Part shown: positions 14,880 through 23,083 of the stretch, one piece after another
Numbering within the stretch: position 1 is the stretch's first letter
Layout: the number at the start of each line of letters is the position of its first letter
Assembly (NCBI RefSeq): GCF_014639275.1
Contig: NZ_BMFW01000005.1
Coordinates: 62,001 to 126,000, forward strand
DNA length: 64,000 nt
Reading direction: 5' to 3'
From: Arthrobacter liuii
Lineage (GTDB): Bacteria; Actinomycetota; Actinomycetes; Actinomycetales; Micrococcaceae
Position numbers and translations under genes: made by a program
The notes under the pieces: generated by a model
Databases searched by the model: none
What the model saw: only the letters and a program-made list of their open reading frames with translations
What the model was told of the DNA's origin: nothing

Positions 14880-15344
14880 CTATAGCCAGTCTGCGGAGAA
14901 GTCGATGGGCGGCCACCACCGCGTGCGGGACCTGACCGCGAACCGGCGCCCGGTGATTTCCGTTGGGGTGATGGCCACCAGGTGGTCCTTGATGCCTGCC
15001 TCCCACGGTTCCCGGTCGGCGTCGTCATCCGGAAGGGTCATCCGGGTCTCATCGAAGGGTTCCGGTATGCCCTTGGCCACCACGCTCCAGACTTCGGTGG
15101 CATACGGGCTAAGCCCGTCCACCTCGAGCGCGGCAACTGCACCGCCGAGCAGGGCGCGAAGCTTGGTGCCCGGCGCCGTACGGAAAACCAGCGTTTCCCC
15201 GGCTACGGAGAAATTCACGGGAAATATTTCGGGAATGTCGCCATTGATCACCGCCAGCCGGCCGATATAGGAAGACCGAAGATACCGCCAGCACTCGTCG
15301 GGAGGCAATATTTCTGTTTGAGACCCTGCAGGGGAATCGGCCAT
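14880..15344 (-). CDS. pyridoxamine 5'-phosphate oxidase-fold protein (paralog 3)
   Basis: 154 codons. Core signatures CWRYLRSSYIGRLAVINGD, IFPVNFSVAGETLVFRTAPG, GTKLRA, SVVAKG and TGRRF match the paralogs at 6459 and 12270. It follows the acyltransferase at 15354 by nine bases on the same strand, so the pair is probably one transcript. Flavin binding is expected from the fold; substrate unknown. Confidence 0.8.
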   Translation of the reverse strand: MADSPAGSQTEILPPDECWRYLRSSYIGRLAVINGDIPEIFPVNFSVAGETLVFRTAPGTKLRALLGGAVAALEVDGLSPYATEVWSVVAKGIPEPFDETRMTLPDDDADREPWEAGIKDHLVAITPTEITGRRFAVRSRTRWWPPIDFSADWL

Positions 15345-15353
15345 GATCCGATC

Positions 15354-16469
15354 CTAAAGCCTGGACAACCGCCGCGCACGGACGGGGAGTGGACGGGACG
15401 CAGGGCCAGGACGCTGAAAGAGGAATGTGAGTCCGCATTTCCTGAAAAGATGATCCACCCCCACGCAGGCGGCCACGACGGCCACCGTCAGCACAAGGGG
15501 GTAGGCAAGGGCGATGGGCACCGACTTGGCGATGGCCGGCGCAACCGGTGATAAAGGACCGTGGAAGGCCAGGACAAGGAAATCCATAATCGGCGTGTGC
15601 AGGAGGTAGATACCAAGGGTGCGCCGGCCGACCCACGACCGCGCCACGGCAATGGGCCGGAACCGGGTAATGGCGCTGATAACGGCTACAAGTGCAATGA
15701 CAGCCGCCAGCCCCTGCAGCAGGAAGACCACTTGGTCAAATCCGGGATGGACGTCCGGCAGCGCCGTGAGGGCGACGAACACGGGGATAGCCGTACCAAA
15801 ATAGAGCAACCTCCGGGTCCCCGCTATGCGCAGTAGGGCGTCCTTTCCATAGACTCCCGCGGCGAAGAAGACCGCTAGTTCCGGCACCTTGCCCCACTGG
15901 CCGGCCATGGTGTCAAGAAACAGGGCAGTAGCGATGCTCAGGACTGCAAGGACGGCCAGCACCACCGACGGCGGAAGCTTCCTGCATAGGGCCAGCAGCG
16001 GCACGTAGACGGCGACGGCGAAAACGAACCAGAGGGGTGTGTCCGGGGCGACGAGCTGCAGGAAGAAGTCCCCCACGGAGGCCACGCGCTGGGGCCGCGG
16101 GGACCCGGCCACCACCAGAACGATGCCGAGCAGCGCATAGATAAGCAGCCATAGGGCATACAGGTAATAGTTGCCCAGGCTGGAATTCCAAGCTTTTCCG
16201 TTACTGAACCCGCTCCGGACCTTGGAGGCGGCGAGAATGCCCGATACGGCAAGGAGAAGCGGCATCCGCACGGCGCCGAGTGCTATTGCCACCGCGTTCC
16301 AAAACGTGAAGGCGACACTGTCTTCATGATCGAAACGAAGGAAGTGCCACAGTCCGACGTGGAAAAGCACCACGGCTACGACACAAAGCCCCCGGGCTCC
16401 GTCAATCCATTCAATGCGGGCCTTTGGTTCCGTCTGGGCTTGTGCTGGATCGTGATGTCCCCGTGACAT
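15354..16469 (-). CDS. acyltransferase-3 family membrane protein
   Basis: 371 codons. The N-terminus reads RIEWIDGARGLCVVAVVLFH, the usual opening of acyltransferase-3 (OafA/Fhuc-like) proteins, with the conserved His in the first helix. About ten hydrophobic segments follow, including FLVLAFHG and YLLHTPIMDF near the C-terminus. These enzymes O-acylate cell-surface sugars at the membrane. The acceptor here is unknown. It sits upstream of the third PPOX gene and divergent from the HtrA protease. Confidence 0.75.
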   Translation of the reverse strand: MSRGHHDPAQAQTEPKARIEWIDGARGLCVVAVVLFHVGLWHFLRFDHEDSVAFTFWNAVAIALGAVRMPLLLAVSGILAASKVRSGFSNGKAWNSSLGNYYLYALWLLIYALLGIVLVVAGSPRPQRVASVGDFFLQLVAPDTPLWFVFAVAVYVPLLALCRKLPPSVVLAVLAVLSIATALFLDTMAGQWGKVPELAVFFAAGVYGKDALLRIAGTRRLLYFGTAIPVFVALTALPDVHPGFDQVVFLLQGLAAVIALVAVISAITRFRPIAVARSWVGRRTLGIYLLHTPIMDFLVLAFHGPLSPVAPAIAKSVPIALAYPLVLTVAVVAACVGVDHLFRKCGLTFLFQRPGPASRPLPVRARRLSRL

Positions 16470-16657
16470 TGCACCAAGCTAGCAGCGCCGGAGAAATGAC
16501 TTTCGCCACTTGATGGAATATTGAGGAACCCCCTGCTATCCGGGCGTTCACCCTAGGCGTAGCTGCACCGGGACTGGACCTGGGAGCCGCGTCGTTGTTA
16601 CCCGTAAAGGCGCTTGGAAGGCAGGTAGCCACGGCAGCACCAAAGCGGAGGTGCATC

Positions 16658-17641
16658 ATGGAACAGGCGCGGGAACCCATGCCGGCGGAGGACGAGGACA
16701 TCCTTGACTCGTATTCGCAGACAGTGATGCGGGTTGCGGCAGCCGTCACGCCCCACGTGGCAGCCATTGAGATGACCACAGAGCGCCGCAACGGACGGGT
16801 CAGGGTGGGCGCAGGCTCGGCGGTGCTCTTCACGGAGGACGGCTACCTGCTCACGAACTCGCACGTGGTGGCCGGCACCCGCAAAGGTTTCGCCGTCTTT
16901 GGCGACGGCAGCAGGATGGAACTGGAACTGGTGGGTGCCGACCCGCTGTCCGACCTCGCAGTGGTTCACGGTTCACGGCCCAAGGTCCGGCCCGCGCAGT
17001 TCGGTGCGGCGGAGTCCCTCCGGGTGGGGCAGTTGGTGATCGCGGTCGGAAATCCCCTGGGACTGGCTGGTTCGGTGACCGCCGGGGTGGTCAGCGGCCT
17101 GGGCCGGGCCATTCCGGTCTGGTCCGGCGGGAACAGGCGCGTCATCGAGGATGTCATCCAGACAGACGCTGCCCTGAACCCCGGAAACTCCGGCGGAGCA
17201 CTGGCGGACACCCACTCCAGGATCGTCGGCATCAACACTGCGGTGGCGGGTGCCGGCCTGGGCCTGGCCATCCCGATCAACGCCACCACCCGGAGGATCA
17301 TCTCCGCGCTGCTCTCAGACGGGAGGGTGCGCCGCGCCTACCTGGGCCTGGTGAGCACCCCGATGCAACTCAGCCCCAGCGCGGTGATACGCACCGGGCT
17401 GCGCTCAGGGCTCCGCGTCGTGGAGGTGCTGCCGGATTCGCCCGCAGACAGGGCAGGCCTGTCTGCGGGGGACATCATCGTCACAGCCGGCGGCCGTCCC
17501 GTCAGCAACGCCGAGAGCCTGCAGCGGCTCCTGTTTGCCGACGCCATTGGCCAGTCGCTCGACGTCGCCGTCCTGCGCGACGGCGCCGAACTGCACCTCA
17601 CCGCCGTACCGGAGGAAATGACGGGTAACGGCACGCCATGA
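16658..17641 (+). CDS. HtrA-like S1C serine protease with PDZ domain
   Basis: 327 codons from ATG 16658, with GGAGG upstream. The catalytic triad can be read: His in TNSHVV (about residue 68), Asp in LSDLAVV (about 98) and Ser in GNSGGAL (about 180). A PDZ domain covers the last 90 residues (SPADRAGLSAGDIIV). There is no transmembrane or signal segment at the N-terminus, unlike the membrane-anchored HtrA proteins of actinomycetes, so it looks cytosolic. Role in degradation of damaged proteins is inferred from family. Divergent from the acyltransferase. Confidence 0.8.
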   Translation: MEQAREPMPAEDEDILDSYSQTVMRVAAAVTPHVAAIEMTTERRNGRVRVGAGSAVLFTEDGYLLTNSHVVAGTRKGFAVFGDGSRMELELVGADPLSDLAVVHGSRPKVRPAQFGAAESLRVGQLVIAVGNPLGLAGSVTAGVVSGLGRAIPVWSGGNRRVIEDVIQTDAALNPGNSGGALADTHSRIVGINTAVAGAGLGLAIPINATTRRIISALLSDGRVRRAYLGLVSTPMQLSPSAVIRTGLRSGLRVVEVLPDSPADRAGLSAGDIIVTAGGRPVSNAESLQRLLFADAIGQSLDVAVLRDGAELHLTAVPEEMTGNGTP

Positions 17642-17685
17642 TGCCCGACGGCGCCCCGGCACGTGGCGTGGGCACGTCCGGAAGG

Positions 17686-18063
17686 CTACGGGCGAACCGG
17701 AGGCGCTTCCACGTCCGCGATGCCTACGAAACGCGTTCCGACGCCGTCGTACTCGCTGCGGATGCAGCCGGGGCGGACGGCAGGAACATCGGAAGGCGCA
17801 TGATCTCCGCACACCACATAGGTGAAGTCCGGCCACCATTTCTTGGGCCGCGCCGCTTCCTCGTAGCCGCAGACGGCGCATTCCAGGTGCACCCATACCG
17901 GGCGCTTGCCCGTCCGGTTGGCACGTGACTGCACCAGCCAGGGCGGGGGATTGTCCAGGATGCCGCGCAGTTCGGCCTCCGTCATCCATTTCGGCAGGCC
18001 GTGGCGCTGTGCCATTTCAAGGGGAACGTCAAGGGTTATTGCTGCGTCGCGTCTGCTGATCAT
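17686..18063 (-). CDS. hypothetical protein with Cys/His metal site
   Basis: 125 codons from ATG 18063. The middle reads WVHLECAVCGYEEAARPKKW, then VVCGDH, so three Cys and nearby His residues could bind zinc. The N-terminal part is helical. No family recognised. It lies 57 bases behind the second CrcB gene on the same strand and may belong to that operon; it converges on the HtrA gene. Confidence 0.6.
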   Translation of the reverse strand: MISRRDAAITLDVPLEMAQRHGLPKWMTEAELRGILDNPPPWLVQSRANRTGKRPVWVHLECAVCGYEEAARPKKWWPDFTYVVCGDHAPSDVPAVRPGCIRSEYDGVGTRFVGIADVEAPPVRP

Positions 18064-18120
18064 CACCTTCCACGATACGGGAGGCGGCCAAATCGCCACC
18101 CGCAGCAGCCCGTTGGGGCG

Positions 18121-18519
18121 TCAACCCGCCAGCGCAATGCCCGCCGCCGCAGCAGCGAAGCCCAGGCCAAGGTTCACGGCCACGTTCAACGCGGCGGAGC
18201 CGAACCGCGCTTCGCTGAGCAGCCGGATGGTGGCGGTGGTCCAGGAGCTGAAGGTGGTGAGCCCGCCGGCAAGGCCGGTGGCAAGGCCCGCCTGCCATTC
18301 GGCGCCGAGTCCCAGCCCTGCCGTCAGGCCATGGGCCATGCCGATAATGAAGCAGCCCACCACATTGACCAGCAGCGTGGCCCAGGGCCAGTGCAGCCTC
18401 ATGCTTCCATCCGTGCGGACGCTGCGGATGCTGCTGTGGTGGGCGAACCAGCTGTCGATGCCGAAGCGCAGGAGCGCGCCGGCGACGCCAAAGATTCCCA
18501 CCAGGGCTGCTGCGGTCAT
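18121..18519 (-). CDS. crcB: CrcB/Fluc fluoride channel subunit
   Basis: 132 codons from ATG 18519, overlapping the other CrcB gene by four bases. Four membrane segments, with the family signatures ALLRFGID, TLLVNVVGCFIIG (pore Asn) and GLAGGLTTFSSW. Fluc proteins export fluoride as antiparallel dimers; paired genes encode heterodimers. In an operon behind an MntR-like regulator. No fluoride riboswitch could be seen, and there is no room for one upstream of the pair. Confidence 0.85.
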   Translation of the reverse strand: MTAAALVGIFGVAGALLRFGIDSWFAHHSSIRSVRTDGSMRLHWPWATLLVNVVGCFIIGMAHGLTAGLGLGAEWQAGLATGLAGGLTTFSSWTTATIRLLSEARFGSAALNVAVNLGLGFAAAAAGIALAG

Positions 18520-18920
18520 GGCCGCCCGTCCCGGTTCCGGGAGATCAGCCTGCCGGACCGCCACCCCGCGCCGGCCGCCGCAAGCCCGAGGACCAGCGAC
18601 AACCCCAGGTAGGCGGCCCACACCGGGTGCTCGCCGGCACGCGCCAGCTGGTCAGAGGCGAAGACGACCGCGGAAAAAGTGGTGAAGGAGCCCAGCAGGC
18701 CCGGCCCCAGGGCCGCACGGAGCCAGAAAGCTGTGTGCGGGCGGGCTATCCAGAGCGTGGTGAGTGCCGCCAGGACGAAACTGCCGCTGATGTTGATGGC
18801 CAGCGTGGCCCAGGGGATGGAACCGGGCGCATCCGGGAACGCCAGCCCCAGCCCGTACCGGAGTTCGCTGCCGATCAACCCGCCGGCGGCCACGGCCAGC
18901 CAGGCGGAGCCCGGAGGCAT
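18516..18920 (-). CDS. crcB: CrcB/Fluc fluoride channel subunit
   Basis: 134 codons from ATG 18920. Signatures AAGGLIGSELRYGL, TLAINISGSFVLA (pore Asn) and GLLGSFTTFSAV show the Fluc fold with four helices. Partner of the overlapping gene at 18121. It starts seven bases behind the regulator gene ending at 18928, so the three genes are almost certainly one transcript. Confidence 0.85.
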   Translation of the reverse strand: MPPGSAWLAVAAGGLIGSELRYGLGLAFPDAPGSIPWATLAINISGSFVLAALTTLWIARPHTAFWLRAALGPGLLGSFTTFSAVVFASDQLARAGEHPVWAAYLGLSLVLGLAAAGAGWRSGRLISRNRDGRP

Positions 18921-18927
18921 TGCCACG

Positions 18928-19641
18928 CTAGGGCGCGCCCAGGACGCAGCCCTGGTGCGGTATGTCACTGGAAACCCATAAGGCTGAGGCGATTTCGTCA
19001 GCAAGGTCGTAGTCCCGGGCGCCGCCGAAACTTCCAATCCGCACCATCAGGGCCCCCCCGAACGGCCTCCGTCCCACCACCTCCACTTCCGCGTCGAGGT
19101 CGATGTCCTGTGCCGCAAGGTATCGCAGCAACTCGGGGTTGTCGTCGCTGATCCGGGTGATCCTGCCTGCGTGGCCCTGGTCAAGGTGGGCGAGCAGGTG
19201 GGCGCTCGGCATCAGCACCTTGCCGTCGGCGGTAGGGATGGGGTCGCCGTGCGGGTCCCTTTTCGGGTCCCCGAGCTTGGCCGCGACGCGTTCGATGAAC
19301 GTGTCGGACACGGCGTGCTCCAGTTGTTCAGCCTCATCGTGGACTTCGTCCCAGCTGTAACCGAGACGCTGGACAAGGTAGGTCTCGATCAGCCGGTGGC
19401 GCCGGACCATTGACAGGGCAAGCCGCAGGCCGGACTCGGTCAGCGTGACGGCGCTGTAGGGCTTGTGGTCCACCAGGCCCTGGTCCTTGAGCTTGCGGAC
19501 CATCTCCGAAACCGAGGAATTCGCCACTCCCAGCCGCTGTGCCAGCTGCGAGGACGTGATGGGCTTGTCCTGCCATTCCGTGAATGAATAGATGACCTTG
19601 ACGTAGTCCTCGATCGAGGAGGAGGGCGCGCTGGTCTTCAC
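18928..19641 (-). CDS. MntR-like DtxR-family metal-dependent repressor
   Basis: 237 codons, GTG start at 19641. It has an N-terminal winged HTH (ITSSQLAQRLGVANSSVSEM), a dimerisation/metal domain, then an SH3-like C-terminal domain. Metal ligands can be aligned by eye with DtxR: His82, Glu86, His101, Glu108 and His109 are kept, but the position of DtxR Cys102 is Glu105, and Asp12 stands where DtxR has Met10. Glu and Asp at these two places are typical of manganese-responsive MntR rather than iron-responsive IdeR. First gene of the operon with the two crcB genes, an unusual partner set. Confidence 0.75.
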   Translation of the reverse strand: MKTSAPSSSIEDYVKVIYSFTEWQDKPITSSQLAQRLGVANSSVSEMVRKLKDQGLVDHKPYSAVTLTESGLRLALSMVRRHRLIETYLVQRLGYSWDEVHDEAEQLEHAVSDTFIERVAAKLGDPKRDPHGDPIPTADGKVLMPSAHLLAHLDQGHAGRITRISDDNPELLRYLAAQDIDLDAEVEVVGRRPFGGALMVRIGSFGGARDYDLADEIASALWVSSDIPHQGCVLGAP

Positions 19642-19690
19642 GACTTCAAGCCTACCGGTTTGGTCCGGGCCGCAGCGTGTGTTGCACCCG

Positions 19691-20449
19691 TCATGCCTTG
19701 GCGGCGCGCCAGGCCAGGGTGAGGTAGGGCAGGTCGAGATCCTGGCCGGGGGCGTAGGCAAGGTGTTCGTGCAGGTACCAGTCCAGGTTCGCCAGGACTT
19801 TGGCCCGCGTCGCCTCACCGGCCCGCAAGTAGTAGCTGCGCGACTTGGCCAGTTCCACCAGATCGGTAGTGGTCACCTTGTCCAGCCAGTGGGTGACGTG
19901 GCCTTCGAGGCCCTCGAATTCGGGTCCCACGACGGGTTTGTGGCCAGGCCGGTACACGTCGCCCGCGTGCATGATCCGGGAGAGCCTGTGCACCCAGGGC
20001 ACGGAAGTATCCAGCTGGTTCCAGACCAGGCCGAGGGCTCCGTGCGGGCGCAGGACGCGGGCCAGTTCGGTGCTTGCAGCCAGGGGATCGCACCAGTGCC
20101 ACGCCTGGGCAACGGTGACGACGTCGAAGGCCGCGCCAGGCAGCCCGGTCGCCTCGGCAGTTCCCGGGACAGCCGTGGCGGCCGGGCAGTGCGCCTTCAG
20201 CTGGGCGAGCATGTCCGCAGAGGGATCGACGGCGGTGACGTCCAGTCCCATATCCAGCAGCAGCGCCGTGAACTTGCCGGTACCCGCGCCGACGTCGAGG
20301 GCGTCATGGGCGCCGGCCGGCACCAGCCACCGCGCGGTTTCCGCGGGGTAGCCGGGCCGGACGCGCTGGTAGTGGCCGCCGCCGTCCTGGAAGCTTTGAC
20401 CGAGCTCCCGGCGCCGCCCGTGATCCAACTTGGGGCCACCCCGAACCAC
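19691..20449 (-). CDS. class I SAM-dependent methyltransferase
   Basis: 252 codons, GTG start. Motif I DALDVGAGTGKFTALLL (about residues 48-64), the acidic AVDPS end of beta-2 and AFDVVTVAQAWHW at motif II/IV are typical of the UbiE/Tam-like class. Substrate unknown. It lies 49 bases upstream of the MntR-like gene on the same strand and 55 bases behind the aminotransferase, but a promoter in the GC-rich gap cannot be excluded. Confidence 0.7.
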   Translation of the reverse strand: MVRGGPKLDHGRRRELGQSFQDGGGHYQRVRPGYPAETARWLVPAGAHDALDVGAGTGKFTALLLDMGLDVTAVDPSADMLAQLKAHCPAATAVPGTAEATGLPGAAFDVVTVAQAWHWCDPLAASTELARVLRPHGALGLVWNQLDTSVPWVHRLSRIMHAGDVYRPGHKPVVGPEFEGLEGHVTHWLDKVTTTDLVELAKSRSYYLRAGEATRAKVLANLDWYLHEHLAYAPGQDLDLPYLTLAWRAAKA

Positions 20450-20504
20450 GCGTGGCCTCCTTCGCCTGATGCCCTTGGGTACTCTTCGAATTTACCGCAA
20501 GCGC

Positions 20505-21923
20505 TTAGTCGTCGAGGCAGGGCGCTGCGCCGGCCGTCCCCGGGGTGTTGGGCGCCCAGTGCGGGTAGGTGCGGAAGTCGTTGGCAGGCACCCAGCGGCC
20601 CGCATCCACCACGTAGTCCCAGCCAAGCCCGTTGCTGCGCAGCGTCCGGATGCCGGTGAGGAGGCGTTCGGCATCCTCCAGTCGAGAGCCAACGCCGAAG
20701 CTTGCCCGCAGGGAGCCGGACGGCAGGCCCAGGCGCTTCAGCAGGGGATGGGCACAGAAACGCCCATCCCGCAGGCCCACTCCGTGCTCTGCCGAGAGGT
20801 AGGCCGCCACCAGTCCTGCGTCGTACCCCTCGACGGAGAAGTTGACCACGCCGATGGTGTCCGTTTCCGGGTTGGTGTCCTTGAATATCTGGTGGACCGT
20901 GACTCCCTCGATGCCCTGGAGGCCCTCCACCAGGAACGAGCGGATCGCGGACTCGTGGGCATGCCACCGGTCCTGGTCCAGTCCCGCGATGACCTGGGTG
21001 GCGCGGGCCAGGGTGGCGGCGCCGAGGACGTTCGGTGAGCCGCCCTCATGGCGGGCCGGTCCGCTGGCCCAGCTGACGCCGTCGAGCCTTGCCTCCTTGA
21101 CCGCGCCGCCGCCGGCGAGGTGCGGGACGCCTGCGTCCAGCCAGTCGGGCCGTCCCACCAGGACGCCCGCACCGAACGGCGCGTACAGCTTGTGGCCGGA
21201 AAACGCGAGGTAGTCGACGTCGTCCGCGGTGATGTCCACCCGGCGGTGCGGGGCGAGCTGGGCGGCGTCCACCACGATCCGTGCGCCGTGCTGGTGGGCC
21301 AGCGCGGCCAGGGCACGGATTGGAAGGATCTCACCCGTGACGTTGGAGGCACCCGTGACCGCCAGCAGGCTGACCCCGCCCTGCTCCAGCTCGGCGCGGA
21401 CAGCGTCCAGGGTGCCGGCAACCGTGTCTGCGGCAACGATGCTGCGGTGCGGGACGCCCTGCCACGGCAGGAGGTTGGCGTGGTGCTCGATGTCCAGGTA
21501 GAGGACATCCCCGTCGGGACGGCCACCGGTAATCGGCAGGCATCCTGCCAGGAGATTCAGCGCATCGGTGGTGTTGCGGGTGAAGATGACCGAGTCATCG
21601 GGACGGCCGCCGACGAAGTCCCGGACGATGGTGCGGGCATTCTCGTACACCGAGGTGCTGATCTGGGAGGCATACCCCGCCCCGCGGTGGACGCTGGCGT
21701 AGTAGGGCAGGATCTCGTTCAGGTAGGCGGATACCACGGACAGCGCGGGGGCTGATGCGCCGTAGTCGAGGTTGGCGTAGCGGACGTGGCCGCCCGAAAT
21801 CAGGGGCGCCTGGATCTCGGCGCCGGTGACCGCCGCAAGGGGGCGGCCCGCAATTGCGTGGCGTTCGTCGGCAGTGGCAGCTTTGGCAATGGCGGGCTGG
21901 GGGGAGACGGTGGCAGTTGTCAC
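20505..21923 (-). CDS. class V PLP aminotransferase / cysteine desulfurase-like, SAM-riboswitch controlled
   Basis: 472 codons, GTG start at 21923 with GAGG upstream. The fold-type I core is clear: NLDYGASAPAL, TRNTTDALNLL, VTGASNVTGEILP, DAAQLAPHR and the PLP lysine in FSGHKLYAPFG (Lys245). It belongs to the cysteine desulfurase/selenocysteine lyase branch, but is longer than IscS/SufS by a C-terminal extension. The 5' leader carries a SAM riboswitch, so expression falls when S-adenosylmethionine is high. A role in sulfur mobilisation or methionine-linked metabolism follows by inference; the substrate is not readable. Confidence 0.8.
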   Translation of the reverse strand: MTTATVSPQPAIAKAATADERHAIAGRPLAAVTGAEIQAPLISGGHVRYANLDYGASAPALSVVSAYLNEILPYYASVHRGAGYASQISTSVYENARTIVRDFVGGRPDDSVIFTRNTTDALNLLAGCLPITGGRPDGDVLYLDIEHHANLLPWQGVPHRSIVAADTVAGTLDAVRAELEQGGVSLLAVTGASNVTGEILPIRALAALAHQHGARIVVDAAQLAPHRRVDITADDVDYLAFSGHKLYAPFGAGVLVGRPDWLDAGVPHLAGGGAVKEARLDGVSWASGPARHEGGSPNVLGAATLARATQVIAGLDQDRWHAHESAIRSFLVEGLQGIEGVTVHQIFKDTNPETDTIGVVNFSVEGYDAGLVAAYLSAEHGVGLRDGRFCAHPLLKRLGLPSGSLRASFGVGSRLEDAERLLTGIRTLRSNGLGWDYVVDAGRWVPANDFRTYPHWAPNTPGTAGAAPCLDD

Positions 21924-21959
21924 AGAGACCTCACTTGAATACAGGACTCCGGCATAGGG

Positions 21960-22074
21960 GAATCCGCGCTTGCCGCATCCGCTCCGGACCGGCCTGGTCG
22001 TCACCCGGGGCACCCCGCCGCGAATGGAGGGTTGCCGGCCAGCAAACCGGGGTTTTGCGCTGGCACTCGTGACC
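21960..22074 (-). ncRNA. SAM riboswitch, SAM-IV type
   Basis: On the minus strand, the leader begins GGTCACGAGTGCCAGCG (from 22074), continues with GGCCGGCAACCCTCC and ends its P1 helix with GGGGTGCCCCGGGTGACGACC split by the helix ends (to 21996). GGTC pairs with GACC as P1, and the GCAACCCTCC / GGGGTGCC core is the SAM-binding signature of the SAM-I/SAM-IV clan. The GAGTGCCAGCG opening and lack of a kink-turn motif favour SAM-IV, the actinobacterial type. The G/C-rich 3' part to about 21960 would hold the pseudoknot and expression platform. It ends some 40-70 bases before the GTG of the aminotransferase. Confidence 0.8.
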
Positions 22075-22154
22075 TGCATAAAAGCGTAGGACATGGGACG
22101 GCCAGGATTAAAGCCGCGGCAATTGTTAAGGGCTTTGTTACGCGCGATCGAATA

Positions 22155-22192
22155 AACGACGCCGGACACCTCCTTCTGGAGGCATCCGGCGT
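22155..22192 (-). terminator. terminator hairpin behind hisN
   Basis: Arms 22155-22164 and 22183-22192 pair over 10 bp, with an inner 5-bp stem (CCTCC/GGAGG). On the minus strand it is followed by TTTATTC. It lies 34 bases after the hisN stop and before the SAM riboswitch leader. Confidence 0.7.
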
Positions 22193-22226
22193 CGCAATAT
22201 TCGCTGTAGTAGGAAAACAGTGGCGG

Positions 22227-23039
22227 TTAGAGCAGGTCGTCCAGGTATGGGTTGAGGCGGTGCAGCACCTCTGAGTGCAGGATGGAATTCGTGGCCAGCG
22301 CGTTCCCGCCGAACGGTCCGTCCTCGCCTTCGAGGGATGTGAACCGGCCACCGGCCTCCACCACGATCGGCACCAAGGCAGCCATGTCGTAGAGGTTCAG
22401 TTCCGGTTCGCAGGCAATGTCCACCGACCCCTCGGCCACCATGCAATAGGACCAAAAATCCCCGTAGGCCCGGGTCCGCCAGACGTCCTCGGTGAGGCCC
22501 AGGAATTCGTCAAGGTTTCCGCGTTCCTTCCAGCCGCCGAGGCTGGAATAGGAGAGGGAGGCGTCGGAAAGGCTGGAGACGTTGGAGACCCGGAGCCGGG
22601 TGGCGGCGGCCAGCGACCTGCCCATGTACGCCCCCATGCCTTTTGCCGCCCACCAGCGTTTGCCAAGGGCGGGGGCGCTGACCACGCCCACCACGGGTTC
22701 GCCTTCGTCGACCAGGGCGATCAGCGTGGCCCAGACCGGAACGCCCCGGACGAAGTTCTTGGTTCCGTCAATGGGATCGATGATCCAGCGCCGTGAACCG
22801 TGCCCGGTGCTGCCGAATTCCTCGCCCAGGACGGCGTCGCGGGGCCGGGAACGGGAGAGCTGGCCGCGGATGGCTTCCTCAGCAGCCTTGTCCGCGTCGG
22901 TGACGGGCGTCAGGTCCGGCTTGGTCTCAACGTGGAGGTCAAGGGCCTTGAAGCGGCTCATGGTCTGGTCATCCACGGAGTCGGCCAGGACATGGGCCAG
23001 GCGCAGGTCATCGTTGTAGCTCGAAGCGGGTTGGATCAT
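22227..23039 (-). CDS. hisN: histidinol-phosphatase, inositol monophosphatase family
   Basis: 270 codons. Metal-binding signatures of the IMPase superfamily: Glu in GEEFGS (about 73), [15 protein letters not shown] (85-99) and a C-terminal [16 protein letters not shown]. In Actinobacteria the family member next to aroA and rsgA is the histidinol-phosphate phosphatase HisN, the penultimate step of histidine synthesis. The assignment rests on that context and overall length. It lies 44 bases behind rsgA on the same strand. Confidence 0.75.
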   Translation of the reverse strand: MIQPASSYNDDLRLAHVLADSVDDQTMSRFKALDLHVETKPDLTPVTDADKAAEEAIRGQLSRSRPRDAVLGEEFGSTGHGSRRWIIDPIDGTKNFVRGVPVWATLIALVDEGEPVVGVVSAPALGKRWWAAKGMGAYMGRSLAAATRLRVSNVSSLSDASLSYSSLGGWKERGNLDEFLGLTEDVWRTRAYGDFWSYCMVAEGSVDIACEPELNLYDMAALVPIVVEAGGRFTSLEGEDGPFGGNALATNSILHSEVLHRLNPYLDDLL

Positions 23040-23083
23040 GGTTCCAAACTACCGTCTGCGGACGGTTCTGCCGGGAGAACGCG

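Noticed and set aside
18920..18928. Fluoride riboswitch before crcB
   Set aside because: Only seven bases separate the regulator stop and the first crcB start, and no fluoride-aptamer pattern is seen.
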